From NCBI GenBank assembly GCA_031549625.1, contig JAVBPK010000060.1:1-23084 (forward strand): a DNA stretch of 23,084 bases, written 5' to 3'. Both the position numbers and the translations under genes were made by a program. Position 1 is the first letter of the stretch, and the number at the start of each line of letters is the position of its first letter. This DNA comes from JAISXK01 sp031549625 (lineage in GTDB: Bacteria; Bacillota; Clostridia; Christensenellales; CAG-138). Below are positions 1-7,448 of this stretch, in pieces. Below the pieces are notes generated by a model. That model saw nothing but the letters and a program-made list of their open reading frames with translations. It searched no databases and was not told the origin of the DNA.

Positions 1-108
1 ATGCTCGGCAAAGAGCTGGACGAAATCATAGCAAAATGCATCGACGGCATGCGCTCCGCCGCCGCCGATATCGGGCTGCTGGGCGAAGCGCCGCCGGCCT
101 CCGTATGA
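1..108 (+). CDS. C-terminal end of an unidentified protein (partial at window edge)
   Basis: An open frame runs from the first base to a TGA at 106-108 and encodes 35 residues ending GEAPPASV. It starts with ATG at base 1, but no upstream sequence is available, so this is more likely the tail of a gene that begins outside the window than a complete small gene. The residues are mixed helical (KELDEIIAKCIDGMRSAAADIG) and match no family I recognise. The codon choice resembles the neighbouring genes. Function is unknown. Confidence 0.45.
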   Translation: MLGKELDEIIAKCIDGMRSAAADIGLLGEAPPASV

Positions 109-141
109 CGGCGGCATTGGCATAGCGGCAGGCTACATAAA

Positions 142-352
142 AGCGGAGATTGCACAATCTCCGCTCAGGCCGTCGAAAAACGCTGTTTTTCGACGGGATT
201 ACGGCATTTTACCTCTCCCCCTCCGGGCTCGCGGGCGGCAAAATGCCCAAGGTGTGGGCTGCGGACGCACATGTCGTCCTTGCCCACGGATTGAAAGCTT
301 TTTCTTGCGAACCTTTTTTGACAGTCTGAGCGGAGATTGCACAATCTCCGCT
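142..352. repeat. 211-bp non-coding palindromic element with imperfect terminal inverted repeats
   Basis: The ends, 142-165 and 329-352, are identical 24-bp near-palindromes (arms AGCGGAGATT and AATCTCCGCT around GCAC). Comparing the left end with the reverse complement of the right end, similarity continues inward for about 39 bases with 5 mismatches (CTCAGgCcGTCgAAAAA against CTCAGaCtGTCaAAAAA). Interior hairpins are also visible: 171-180 with 186-195 (CGTCGAAAAA, perfect 10 bp), 203-210 with 240-247 (GGCATTTT), and 254-259 with 282-287 (GTGGGC). The outer edges carry A-rich and T-rich flanks. Overlapping short ORFs have no ribosome binding site. It could be a MITE-like or REP-like element or a structured RNA. 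No known family was recognised. Confidence 0.6.
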
Positions 353-358
353 TTTTTT
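329..358 (+). terminator. Probable intrinsic terminator (right end of the palindromic element)
   Basis: A 10-11 bp perfect stem (AGCGGAGATT / AATCTCCGCT, loop GCAC) is followed directly by seven T residues at 352-358. This is a good rho-independent terminator for plus-strand transcription. It may end the transcript of the gene whose tail is at 1-108. The left copy at 142-165 has a matching weaker T-run only when read on the minus strand. Confidence 0.6.
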
Positions 359-498
359 AATCCGCACAGCCCGCTTCTGGAACCAAACCGGAAAGGGCGG
401 GACGCTTTACGCGCGCGGCGCGAAGGCAAATGCCGCGTGAATCTTTGTGGAAAAGCGGCCGGACGGGAATAAATAATCTACATCTGCGACCGCAAATA

Positions 499-524
499 TG
501 CTATAATGTAAAATGAAAAGGAGG
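499..524 (+). promoter_or_regulatory. Extended -10 promoter and ribosome binding site for the NfeD/FloA run
   Basis: A perfect -10 TATAAT lies at 502-507, preceded by TG at 499-500 (TGCTATAAT), the extended -10 pattern that can act without a good -35. No convincing -35 is seen 16-18 bases upstream. A strong Shine-Dalgarno AAGGAGG at 518-524 follows, nine bases before the ATG at 534. The ATG at 513 overlaps this site and is therefore not the likely start. The 353-498 stretch between the upstream terminator and this promoter shows no other feature. Confidence 0.6.
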
Positions 525-533
525 TATACAGTT

Positions 534-1025
534 ATGGGCAATTTAACAGCCACGCTGATTTGCCTGGGTATCGGTCTGTTGCTTTTCATTGTGGAGATGT
601 TTACGCCCGGAATGGGTGTGGCAGGCATTCTGGGCGCTATCGCGCTGTTTGCGGCAATCATGCTTCAGATCGGCAACCCCATAGGCATATTGTTCATGAT
701 AGCGCTGGTTCTGTTTTTGATTGCGGTTGCCGTACTGATATTTTTCCGGCTGGCGCTCAAAGGCAAGTTCGACCGCACAAAAATTGTGCTCAGCGAACAG
801 ATTCAGGGCGAATCCACCAACCTTGGCGATAGAGACATGCAAGAAAAAGTTGGCAACATCGGCATCGCCGCAACCGCTTTGCGCCCCGCCGGCAAGGCCG
901 ATTTTGAAAGCGGCGCGCTGGATGTCGCCACAGGCGGCGAATTCCTGCCCGCAGGCACAAAAGTGCGCATCGAGCGCATAGACGGCCTGCGTATTTTGGT
1001 GCGTGCGCTCACAGCGGAGGAATAG
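534..1025 (+). CDS. NfeD-like membrane protein
   Basis: The 163-residue product has two or three hydrophobic segments in its first 75 residues (TLICLGIGLLLFIVEMF, GILGAIALFAAIML, ILFMIALVLFLIAVAVLIFF). A C-terminal soluble part of about 85 residues follows, with the features of an NfeD OB-fold domain (VGNIGIAATALRPAGKADFESGALDVATGG, then GTKVRIERIDGLRILV). NfeD proteins are partners of stomatin/flotillin SPFH proteins, and floA follows two genes later. This is the short NfeD form without an N-terminal ClpP-like protease. ATG 534 is chosen because AAGGAGG ends nine bases upstream. The role in membrane microdomain organisation is inferred from the family and context. Confidence 0.85.
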   Translation: MGNLTATLICLGIGLLLFIVEMFTPGMGVAGILGAIALFAAIMLQIGNPIGILFMIALVLFLIAVAVLIFFRLALKGKFDRTKIVLSEQIQGESTNLGDRDMQEKVGNIGIAATALRPAGKADFESGALDVATGGEFLPAGTKVRIERIDGLRILVRALTAEE

Positions 1026-1028
1026 CGC

Positions 1029-1256
1029 ATGCCGTTTTGCAAAACCTGCGGCACCTATTTCCCCAAATCGCTTGGCGTTTGCCCCACATGCAACGCCCAC
1101 GAAGTTTTGCATACCCAAGACGAGCCGCCCGCGCTGGCGCCGGAAGAACAAAAAAAATTTCTACTGCGCCGCTGGCTGAGCATCTGCGTGCTGGTTCCCG
1201 GGCTGATCGGCTTTATCTACCTCATATACTACATCATGTTTCAATTGAAATCATAA
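1029..1256 (+). CDS. Small zinc-ribbon membrane protein of unknown function
   Basis: The 75-residue product starts three bases after the nfeD-like stop, with GGAGG at 1016-1020 inside the end of that gene, so translation is probably coupled. The N-terminus has two CxxC pairs (C4-C7 and C18-C21: FCKTCGTYF and VCPTCNA), which look like a zinc ribbon. An acidic/proline linker and one hydrophobic segment near residues 50-72 (ICVLVPGLIGFIYLIYYIMF) follow. The basic residues before this segment (FLLRRW) suggest that the zinc ribbon faces the cytoplasm. I do not recognise a named family. Its place between nfeD and floA suggests a part in the same membrane system, which is inference. Confidence 0.75.
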   Translation: MPFCKTCGTYFPKSLGVCPTCNAHEVLHTQDEPPALAPEEQKKFLLRRWLSICVLVPGLIGFIYLIYYIMFQLKS

Positions 1257-1285
1257 TCGCGTATTATTTTTGAAAGGAGCCCCAC

Positions 1286-2275
1286 ATGGACATTCTGCAA
1301 ATTATCTTTCCCATCATCATCATCGTCGTCATCATCATCGCATTGTCGATATTCTTCAGCTTCATTCCTCTTCGCCTATGGATTTCGGCGCTGGCTTCAG
1401 GCGTAAAGGTGCGCATCACGCACCTCATCGGTATGCGCATCCGTAAAGTTGTTCCTGCCCGCATCGTGAATCCCATGATAAAGACAACAAAAGCCGGCCT
1501 GCGCCTGCCCATCAACAGCCTGGAGGCTCACTACTTGGCGGGCGGCAACGTGGACAGGGTGGTGAATGCCCTCATCGCGGCGCAACGCGCCGGTATCCCC
1601 CTCGATTTCGAACGCGCGTCCGCCATCGATTTGGCCGGCCGTGATGTGCTGCAAGCCGTACAGATGAGCGTTAACCCCAAAGTAATCGAAACGCCGGTTA
1701 TCGCGGCTATCGCGAAAGACGGCATCGAATTGCGCGCGAAAGCGCGTGTTACCGTGCGCGCAAATATCGACCGCTTAGTCGGCGGCGCGGGCGAAGAAAC
1801 CATCATCGCGCGTATCGGCGAAGGTATCGTCACCACGGTCGGCTCTTCCCGCGCGCACTCCGAAGTGCTTGAAAACCCGGATAACATCTCCAAAACTGTG
1901 CTGAACAAAGGACTTGACGCCGGCACGGCCTTCGAAATACTATCCATCGATATCGCGGACGTTGACGTCGGCCGAAACATCGGCGCGCAGCTGCAGATCG
2001 ACCAGGCCGAGGCGGATAAACGCATCGCGCAGGCAAAGGCGGAAGAACGCCGCGCCATGGCCGTGGCGCAAGAGCAGGAGAATCGCGCCGAAGTGCAGGG
2101 CATGCGCGCCAGGGTTATCGAAGCTGAAGCAGAAGTGCCGCGCGCTATGGCGGCCGCACTGCGCGAGGGCAAGCTGGGCGTGCTCGACTACTACAACATG
2201 CAAAACGTTATTTCCGACACCCAGATGCGCACCGCCATTTCCCGCGGCGCGGAGCCGGAGAAAAAGGGCGAGTAG
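1286..2275 (+). CDS. floA: Flotillin-like protein FloA (SPFH family)
   Basis: The 329-residue product has the full FloA (YqfA) layout. An N-terminal membrane anchor lies at about residues 5-28 (IIFPIIIIVVIIIALSIFF), followed by a conserved SPFH/PHB-like region with ISALASGVKVRITHLIGMRIRKVVP and LEAHYLAGGNVDRVVNALIAAQRAG. A long helical stretch rich in Glu, Ala and Arg follows (IDQAEADKRIAQAKAEERRAMA). The tail has GVLDYYNMQNVISDTQMR. Length fits the Bacillus family (about 330). AAAGGAG at 1272-1278 supports the ATG. FloA forms oligomers in functional membrane microdomains and works with NfeD-type partners, consistent with the gene two places upstream. Confidence 0.95.
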   Translation: MDILQIIFPIIIIVVIIIALSIFFSFIPLRLWISALASGVKVRITHLIGMRIRKVVPARIVNPMIKTTKAGLRLPINSLEAHYLAGGNVDRVVNALIAAQRAGIPLDFERASAIDLAGRDVLQAVQMSVNPKVIETPVIAAIAKDGIELRAKARVTVRANIDRLVGGAGEETIIARIGEGIVTTVGSSRAHSEVLENPDNISKTVLNKGLDAGTAFEILSIDIADVDVGRNIGAQLQIDQAEADKRIAQAKAEERRAMAVAQEQENRAEVQGMRARVIEAEAEVPRAMAAALREGKLGVLDYYNMQNVISDTQMRTAISRGAEPEKKGE

Positions 2276-2402
2276 CGCTGAGGCAAACGCAAAGCCATAC
2301 AAGCGGCCGCCGGAGAGGATGCAATTCCCCTTCGGCGGCACGCCGGCGAGGCAAGCAACACGCATAGCACAGACATAACCGCCGCGGCTTGAGGAGTAGG
2401 CA

Positions 2403-3062
2403 ATGGAAGGTTTTATTATTTTTGTGGTCATCATGTTTATTTTCAACATGATCACAAAACAAGCAAAGAAAAAAGAACAGCAACAAAAAGAGGCGCGCCG
2501 CGCGGAGCAACAGGCGCGCGCAAGCGCAGCCGCGCCACAGCAGCCATCCGTGTACGCCCGGCCAGACGACCCGCGTTTCCCTTCTATGCCGCACACGCAG
2601 ACGGGCGCAGCGCCTTCCGCGCAGAGCATGGCGCGCGCCACGCAGCACGAACAGGCCCAGCGCGAGCGAATGCAGCACGAGCAGGCCCAGCGCGAACAAA
2701 TGCATCGCGAGCAGGCCCAGCATGCGCGGCAACAGCGCCCGCCCACGCAGCGGGCACAGCAGGTCAACCGCACCGTCATGACGAGCCAGCTGCAGGAAAT
2801 AAGCGAAACAAAACACCATACGCTGGACGCCAGCTATATTTCCGGCCACGCGCATACGGAAAGCAGCATGGGCGGCAGCGCCGCAGAGTGCCCGCCGACG
2901 CCCGAATATGGCGGATTGCAGCAAAGAGGTTCGGCAGCCCCCTTGCCGGGCATTCCATCCGGCTTTGAACTGGGCCGCCTGATCGATGAGCGAAACGAAT
3001 TGGCGCGCGGCGTATTGCTGGCCGAGGTGCTGGGCAAGCCAAAAGCATTGCGCCGGCGATAA
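2403..3062 (+). CDS. Membrane-anchored Gln/Arg-rich protein with tandem repeats, function unknown
   Basis: The 219-residue product begins with one hydrophobic helix (GFIIFVVIMFIFNMI, residues 3-17). A basic coiled-coil-like stretch (KQAKKKEQQQKEARRAEQQARA) comes next, then a low-complexity Pro/Gln/Ala region with three 10-residue repeats of the form QHEQAQRERM near residues 81-110. The C-terminal 30 residues are ordered and hydrophobic-patterned (FELGRLIDERNELARGVLLAEVLGKPKALRRR) and may be the conserved part. GAGGAG at 2391-2396 lies six bases before the ATG. The gene follows floA by 127 bases with no clear terminator, so it is probably in the same operon. No family was recognised. The layout, a short anchor with a charged cytoplasmic tail, would suit a membrane scaffold or adaptor, but that is a guess. 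Confidence 0.75.
   Translation: MEGFIIFVVIMFIFNMITKQAKKKEQQQKEARRAEQQARASAAAPQQPSVYARPDDPRFPSMPHTQTGAAPSAQSMARATQHEQAQRERMQHEQAQREQMHREQAQHARQQRPPTQRAQQVNRTVMTSQLQEISETKHHTLDASYISGHAHTESSMGGSAAECPPTPEYGGLQQRGSAAPLPGIPSGFELGRLIDERNELARGVLLAEVLGKPKALRRR
2643..2732 (+). repeat. Three 30-bp tandem repeats inside the Gln-rich gene
   Basis: Units at 2643-2672, 2673-2702 and 2703-2732 share CAGCACGA-CAGGCCCAGCGCGA-type sequence. The first two differ at only a few bases. They encode QHEQAQRERM, QHEQAQREQM and HREQAQHARQ. Near-identity at the DNA level, including silent positions, indicates recent duplication. Copy number may vary between strains. Confidence 0.8.
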
Positions 3063-3194
3063 GCCTAATAAAACCGCGACGGGGAGCATGCTCTTCCCCG
3101 CGTATCCCGTACAGATGAAAAAACAAATTCGCGGCAAAACAACGCTGCTTATCGAGCGGCAAGCGCTTTTGCGGCGATGTGTTGGGGGTCGGCA

Positions 3195-4688
3195 TTGAAC
3201 AAACTAGAGAAGCGGCTGGATGCGGTATTTTTGGTGTTGCTGTTAGGCGTATACGGGTACTGGGCGCTCACCACCGCCCGCAGCGCCGATGTAACAGGCC
3301 TAAACGGATTAACGATCGCCTCGGCGCTCATCAGCATGCTTGTTTGCCTGCTGTTTGGGCTGCTGGGTGTCGCGGCGATTGGCGCGACATTGAGCAGCTG
3401 GCGCGGACAAATAGAGATTAGCATCAAGGACGAAATGGGCCGCCGCAGCCGTTTTGGCGGGCACCGGCACGACATCATTACCATGGCGTTTGCCGTGCTG
3501 ATCGTGCGCCTGCTGGTGTTTGCTGTGGCGTATATCTTATACACGCGCCAGGCGGGCAGTTACCAGGGCGGCATGTTTGACACGCTGCATATCTGGCTCA
3601 AGGGCGATGCGCCCCACTATTTAGGCATTGCGGAAAATTGGTACACCACGCAGGGCGACCCGCGCTTCCACATCGTGTTTTTCCCTCTGTATCCCATTTG
3701 TGTGCGGCTTCTCAATTTACTTCTGCATAATGCATTTGCGGCGGGTATATTCACCTCGCTGCTGTTTACCGTTGGTGCCGGCGTGCTGTTGTACGAGCTG
3801 GCGCTGATGGATATGGACCGGGGCGCGGCAAAACGGGCTGTCCGCTTCCAAATGCTGCTGCCCGCCGCCTTTTTCCTCAGCGCACCCATGAGTGACGGCT
3901 TGTTTTTGTTTCTCAGCCTGGCCTGCATGCTGTTCGCGCGTAAAAAACGCTATGCCTTGGCTTGCCTTGTGGGATTTTTGGCTTCATTCACGCGCGTTCT
4001 GGGTGTCGTGCTGTTAGCGCCTGTGGCCGTGGAGCTGTTTGGCGAACTCACACGCAACCGGATGCAGGGCAAAAGCGTCAAAAAGTTTTTGGCCCTAAAC
4101 CTGCCCTGCCTACTCCTGATACCCATGGGGCTGGCGCTGTATGTATACGTCAATTATCAGGTAACGGGCAATGCTTTCACGTTTTTAACTTATCAGAGCG
4201 AGCACTGGAATCAAAACATGGGGCTGATATTCAATACCGCCTCCTACCAGACAAACTATTTCTTAAACACCATCGCAATAGACAGGCCCGCCGCCTTAGG
4301 GCTGTGGCTGCCCAATTTATTGTATCTTATCGGCGCGCCTGTATGTGTATTGCTGGCCCAGCGCCCGCGCAAAGTTGTCCCGCCAGTGCGGCATAAGAAG
4401 GAAGACCGCAACATCGTTGCGCCTGTGGCGCAAATGCGCGAACCGCTTCGCCAGACCTATACCTTCCGCGCCAGCTATACAGTGTATTTTCTTGCCTACT
4501 ATTTTGTCGGCATGGGCGCCACATGGCTGCTCTCCGCGCCCAGATACCTGACATGCTGCTTCGCGTTGCCGCTGGCTTTGGCCGCGCGCGAGCGCCCGCG
4601 CTGGGTAACCGTGATGCTGTATTTTGTGCTGGCCGCCATGCAAATCGCTTACCTTGGCGCTTACGTCAGCGGCTGGCCGGTGTATTAG
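3195..4688 (+). CDS. PIG-V-like GT-C family membrane glycosyltransferase
   Basis: The 497-residue product has about ten hydrophobic segments, a GT-C architecture. It carries the hallmark region near residues 135-170: IWLKGDAPHYLGIAENWY (an acidic residue in an extracellular loop after the first helices) and then VFFPLYPICVRLL, which match the PIG-V/mannosyltransferase family and its bacterial relatives. Such enzymes move a sugar from a polyprenyl-phosphate donor to an acceptor on the outer face of the membrane. The acceptor here is unknown. The start is uncertain: TTG 3195 has GGGGGT at 3184-3189, while ATG 3177, in the same frame, lacks a Shine-Dalgarno. A hairpin at 3075-3102 before the gene has no T-run. 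It lies 132 bases after the Gln-rich gene, on the same strand. Confidence 0.75.
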   Translation: MNKLEKRLDAVFLVLLLGVYGYWALTTARSADVTGLNGLTIASALISMLVCLLFGLLGVAAIGATLSSWRGQIEISIKDEMGRRSRFGGHRHDIITMAFAVLIVRLLVFAVAYILYTRQAGSYQGGMFDTLHIWLKGDAPHYLGIAENWYTTQGDPRFHIVFFPLYPICVRLLNLLLHNAFAAGIFTSLLFTVGAGVLLYELALMDMDRGAAKRAVRFQMLLPAAFFLSAPMSDGLFLFLSLACMLFARKKRYALACLVGFLASFTRVLGVVLLAPVAVELFGELTRNRMQGKSVKKFLALNLPCLLLIPMGLALYVYVNYQVTGNAFTFLTYQSEHWNQNMGLIFNTASYQTNYFLNTIAIDRPAALGLWLPNLLYLIGAPVCVLLAQRPRKVVPPVRHKKEDRNIVAPVAQMREPLRQTYTFRASYTVYFLAYYFVGMGATWLLSAPRYLTCCFALPLALAARERPRWVTVMLYFVLAAMQIAYLGAYVSGWPVY

Positions 4689-4763
4689 CGCGCTAAGAAG
4701 GGACTGATATGCTGCGGGCATTGCCACGCCAGGTTCTTTCCCTTCACACAGACAACAATATAC

Positions 4764-4799
4764 GAGCCCTCCGCACGAAGGGTGGAAGGGGCTCTTTTT
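4764..4799 (+). terminator. Intrinsic terminator after the glycosyltransferase gene
   Basis: GAGCCCTCC (from 4764) pairs with GGAAGGGGCTC (ending 4794) with a small bulge, followed by a run of five T at 4795-4799. It closes the NfeD/FloA/glycosyltransferase run and separates it from the chromate transporter genes. Confidence 0.7.
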
Positions 4800-4822
4800 C
4801 ATGAAGCAGCAAAGGAGAACGC

Positions 4823-5425
4823 ATGCATACTGCTGAACAAAAGCGAATACTGTGGCGATTATTCACCGCCTTTTTCCGCATAGGCCTTTTCACGTTTGGC
4901 GGTGGGTATAGTATGCTGCCCATGCTGCAGCGCGAAGTAGTGGAAAAAAACGGATGGTCGACAGAGACCGAGCTGCTGGACTATTTCGCCATCGGCCAAT
5001 GCCTGCCTGGGATTATCGCCGTAAACACCGCCACCTTGATCGGCCATAAACAAAAGGGCGCGCCGGGCGGGATTGCCGCGGCGCTGGGCGTGGTTTTCCC
5101 TTCGCTGCTCATCATAACCATCATAGCCGCCGTGCTGGAAAATTTCGCGCATATCCCGGCCGTGCAGCACGCGTTTGCGGGCATTCGCGTGGCGGTGGCC
5201 GCCCTGATTACCGCCACCGTCATCCGCTTGTTCAAAACCACCGTGCTCACAAAGGCCGAAAACGGCAGGCAGCCCTTTAACGCGGTTTTACGCCAAAGCT
5301 GGCTGCAACTGCTGCTGTGCGCGCTGGCGTTTGTGGCTGTAGCTGTGCTGGGGCTTTCGCCCATTTACGTGGTACTGGGCGCGGTGGCCGTGGGGCTGCT
5401 TTGCCTGCGACGGAGGGCAAAATGA
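4823..5425 (+). CDS. Chromate transporter family protein, first half-size subunit
   Basis: The 200-residue product is one ChrA domain. It has FRIGLFTFGGGYSMLPMLQREVVEKNGW near the start, then YFAIGQCLPGIIAVNTATLIGHKQKGAPGGIAAALGVVFPSLLI, the conserved chromate-transporter signature region. Five or six hydrophobic segments are visible. Bacillota often encode this family as two adjacent single-domain proteins that together equal one full ChrA. AAAGGAG at about 4811-4816 supports ATG 4823. The true substrate is not known. The family name comes from chromate efflux in some proteobacteria, and chromate resistance should not be assumed here. Confidence 0.88.
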   Translation: MHTAEQKRILWRLFTAFFRIGLFTFGGGYSMLPMLQREVVEKNGWSTETELLDYFAIGQCLPGIIAVNTATLIGHKQKGAPGGIAAALGVVFPSLLIITIIAAVLENFAHIPAVQHAFAGIRVAVAALITATVIRLFKTTVLTKAENGRQPFNAVLRQSWLQLLLCALAFVAVAVLGLSPIYVVLGAVAVGLLCLRRRAK

Positions 5426-5970
5426 CAAACATACTGCCACTGTGCTGGGAATTTTTGAAGATTGGCCTGTTCGCGGTGGGCGGCGGCATGGCGGCCATCC
5501 CGTTTTTGAAGGAACTTTCCGGAAAACATCCGCAATGGTTTAGCCTGATGGAGCTTGCGGACATGATTGCCGTCAGCGAATCGACGCCGGGTCCCATCGG
5601 CATCAACATGGCCACCTACACCGGCTTTAAGGTAGCCGGCGTATTGGGCGGCGTTTTTGCCACCTTTGCGCTTGTATTGCCCTCGCTGGTGATCGTGCTG
5701 CTGTTGGCGCGCGCTCTGGATAGATACCGCCTCAACAGCGGCGTGGAAGCCGCCTTTGCGGCGCTTCGCCCGGCCGTCGCCGGTTTGATAGCTGCGGCAG
5801 GCTTGGCCGTGCTGCAATTATCCGTTTGGCTTGGGGGGGCTTTTCAGTGGAAAGCGGGCATATTGTTTTGTATCGTGCTTGCTTGCACCCAGTGGAAACG
5901 ATTGAAAAATACGCATCCCGTTGTGTTCATCGCCGCGTCGGCTGTAATCGGAATCGTATTTGCGTTTTAG
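5422..5970 (+). CDS. Chromate transporter family protein, second half-size subunit
   Basis: The 182-residue product is a second ChrA domain (FLKIGLFAVGGGMAAIPFLKEL, then AVSESTPGPIGINMATYTGFKVAGVLGG). ATG 5422 overlaps the TGA of the first subunit as ATGA, with GGAGGG at 5412-5417, so the two chains are translationally coupled and probably made in equal amounts. The frame is open further upstream to 5317, but that part lies inside the first gene and has no ribosome site, so the shorter start is preferred. The two domains are expected to sit in opposite membrane orientations and form the working transporter. Confidence 0.88.
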   Translation: MTNILPLCWEFLKIGLFAVGGGMAAIPFLKELSGKHPQWFSLMELADMIAVSESTPGPIGINMATYTGFKVAGVLGGVFATFALVLPSLVIVLLLARALDRYRLNSGVEAAFAALRPAVAGLIAAAGLAVLQLSVWLGGAFQWKAGILFCIVLACTQWKRLKNTHPVVFIAASAVIGIVFAF

Positions 5971-6008
5971 AGCATAGAGATTGAAAAGTGAGAAAAGCGA
6001 GGAGCACA

Positions 6009-7409
6009 GTGGAAACCGAACGCAAAAACGGCGAAGACCGCCGCGCGCATATGCTAAACGACCGGATCAGCAAGCTGATCCCCAAAATAGCGGTGCCCTC
6101 CATCTGCAGCATGCTGGTGGGCGCGCTATACAATATGGCGGATACGTTCTTTGTAGGGCAACTGGGCACGAGCGCTTCAGGCGCCGTTGGCATTGTGCTG
6201 CCCATCATGAACCTTTTACAGGCATTATCCTTTATATTTGCGCACGGCGTCAGCAGTTATGTTTCGCGCCTTCTGGGCGGCGGCGACACGCGCAATGCCT
6301 CGCGCGCGATAAGCACCGCAATATGCACATCCATGATTTTGGGTGTAGTGTATGGCGTTGTGGGCATCATCTGGCTGCAGCCGCTTTTGCGCGTGTTTGG
6401 CGCAACGGAAACAATATTGCCATACGCGGGCGATTATGCCATCTACATCTACATCGCGTCGCCCATGTTCGCGGCCAGTTATGTCATGAATAACGCTTTG
6501 CGCGCGGAGGGCAGCGTGCTGGCTTCGTTTGTCGGCATGGTATCCGGCGCGGTGCTGAACATCATACTGGATCCGATTTTCATATTCACATTCAAGATGG
6601 GTACCGGCGGCGCGGGCTGCGCCACGATGATCGGCCAGGCCGTGTCCTTTCTGGTACTGTTATCTTTCTATGTACGCAAATCAACCAAAAAGCACAGCGC
6701 GCTCACATTGTCCCTGCGCCTGTTCACGCCAAAGTGGGCCATGTATAAAGAGCTGGTGCGCGTAGGATTCTCATCCTTCGTACGCATGGGCCTTGGCAGC
6801 CTTTCCGCCATCGTGCTGAATACCATGGCAGCGCCATACGGAGACGCCGCGATAGCCGCGTTTTCCATCGTTACGCGCATACTCATGCTGTCAAACAACG
6901 CGCTTATCGGGTATGGCCAGGCGTACCAGCCGATTTCGGGCTTTAATTACGGGGCGGGAAAATTTGACCGCGTGCGCGAAGCTTATTGGTTTACGTTCAA
7001 ATCCGCGCTTGTGTTTGTAGTAGGCTGCGCCGCCCTGCTAATCGCCTTTGCGCCCGGGCTGATCGGCATGTTCCGCAACGACCCCGACGTCATTGCTATA
7101 GGCGCACGAACTTTGCGATGGCAGTCCGCCGCTCTGCCCCTCGCCTGCTTCACCATGGTGTCGTCCATGATGTTCCAATCCACAGGCGGCGCCGGTTCCG
7201 CGTTTATCACCGCGCTGGCAAGGCAAGGGCTATGCTTTATCCCTCTCGCTCTGCTGTTGCCGCGGTTTTTTGGGCTTGGCGGCTTGATCGTCGCGCAGGC
7301 GGCCGCGGACGTGCTGACACTCATTATAACAGCGCCGCTCGTATACAAGGCCATACGCGCGCTGCATAAAAAGGAAGCGGATAAGCCGTTGGCGGCGCAA
7401 CCGGCCTGA
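6009..7409 (+). CDS. MATE family multidrug/sodium efflux protein
   Basis: The product of about 466 residues has twelve hydrophobic segments and typical MATE sequence. Near the start are LIPKIAVPSICSMLVGALYNMADTFFVGQLG and VLPIMNLLQALSFIFAHGVSSYVSRLLGGGD. A mid-protein repeat has SSFVRMGLGSLSAIVLNTMAAPYGDAAIAAFSIVTRI, then NNALIGYGQAYQPISGFNYGAGKFDRVREAYWFT. It resembles the DinF/NorM-like group common in Clostridia, which exports cationic compounds in exchange for Na+ or H+. GTG 6009 is chosen because GAGGAG at 5999-6004 lies just before it. GTG 5988 and ATG 6051 are in-frame alternatives. It follows the chromate transporter pair by 38 bases and may share its transcript. Confidence 0.88.
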   Translation: METERKNGEDRRAHMLNDRISKLIPKIAVPSICSMLVGALYNMADTFFVGQLGTSASGAVGIVLPIMNLLQALSFIFAHGVSSYVSRLLGGGDTRNASRAISTAICTSMILGVVYGVVGIIWLQPLLRVFGATETILPYAGDYAIYIYIASPMFAASYVMNNALRAEGSVLASFVGMVSGAVLNIILDPIFIFTFKMGTGGAGCATMIGQAVSFLVLLSFYVRKSTKKHSALTLSLRLFTPKWAMYKELVRVGFSSFVRMGLGSLSAIVLNTMAAPYGDAAIAAFSIVTRILMLSNNALIGYGQAYQPISGFNYGAGKFDRVREAYWFTFKSALVFVVGCAALLIAFAPGLIGMFRNDPDVIAIGARTLRWQSAALPLACFTMVSSMMFQSTGGAGSAFITALARQGLCFIPLALLLPRFFGLGGLIVAQAAADVLTLIITAPLVYKAIRALHKKEADKPLAAQPA

Positions 7410-7448
7410 CCGCGTCTGTTTTGGAAGATTTAGCGCTCCACAGCGCCC

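Noticed and set aside
199..472. Short overlapping ORFs inside and next to the palindromic element
   Set aside because: They have no ribosome sites and consist of low-complexity Arg-rich sequence generated by the hairpins.
2208..3137. Minus-strand open frames of 279-309 codons opposite the floA end and the Gln-rich gene
   Set aside because: Cys/Leu/Arg-rich shadow of the repeat region. The plus-strand gene has a good ribosome site and a sensible membrane anchor.
4823..5970. Frameshifted single chrA gene
   Set aside because: The two domains have separate starts, a proper ribosome site before the second and an ATGA overlap, and the split form is normal in Bacillota.
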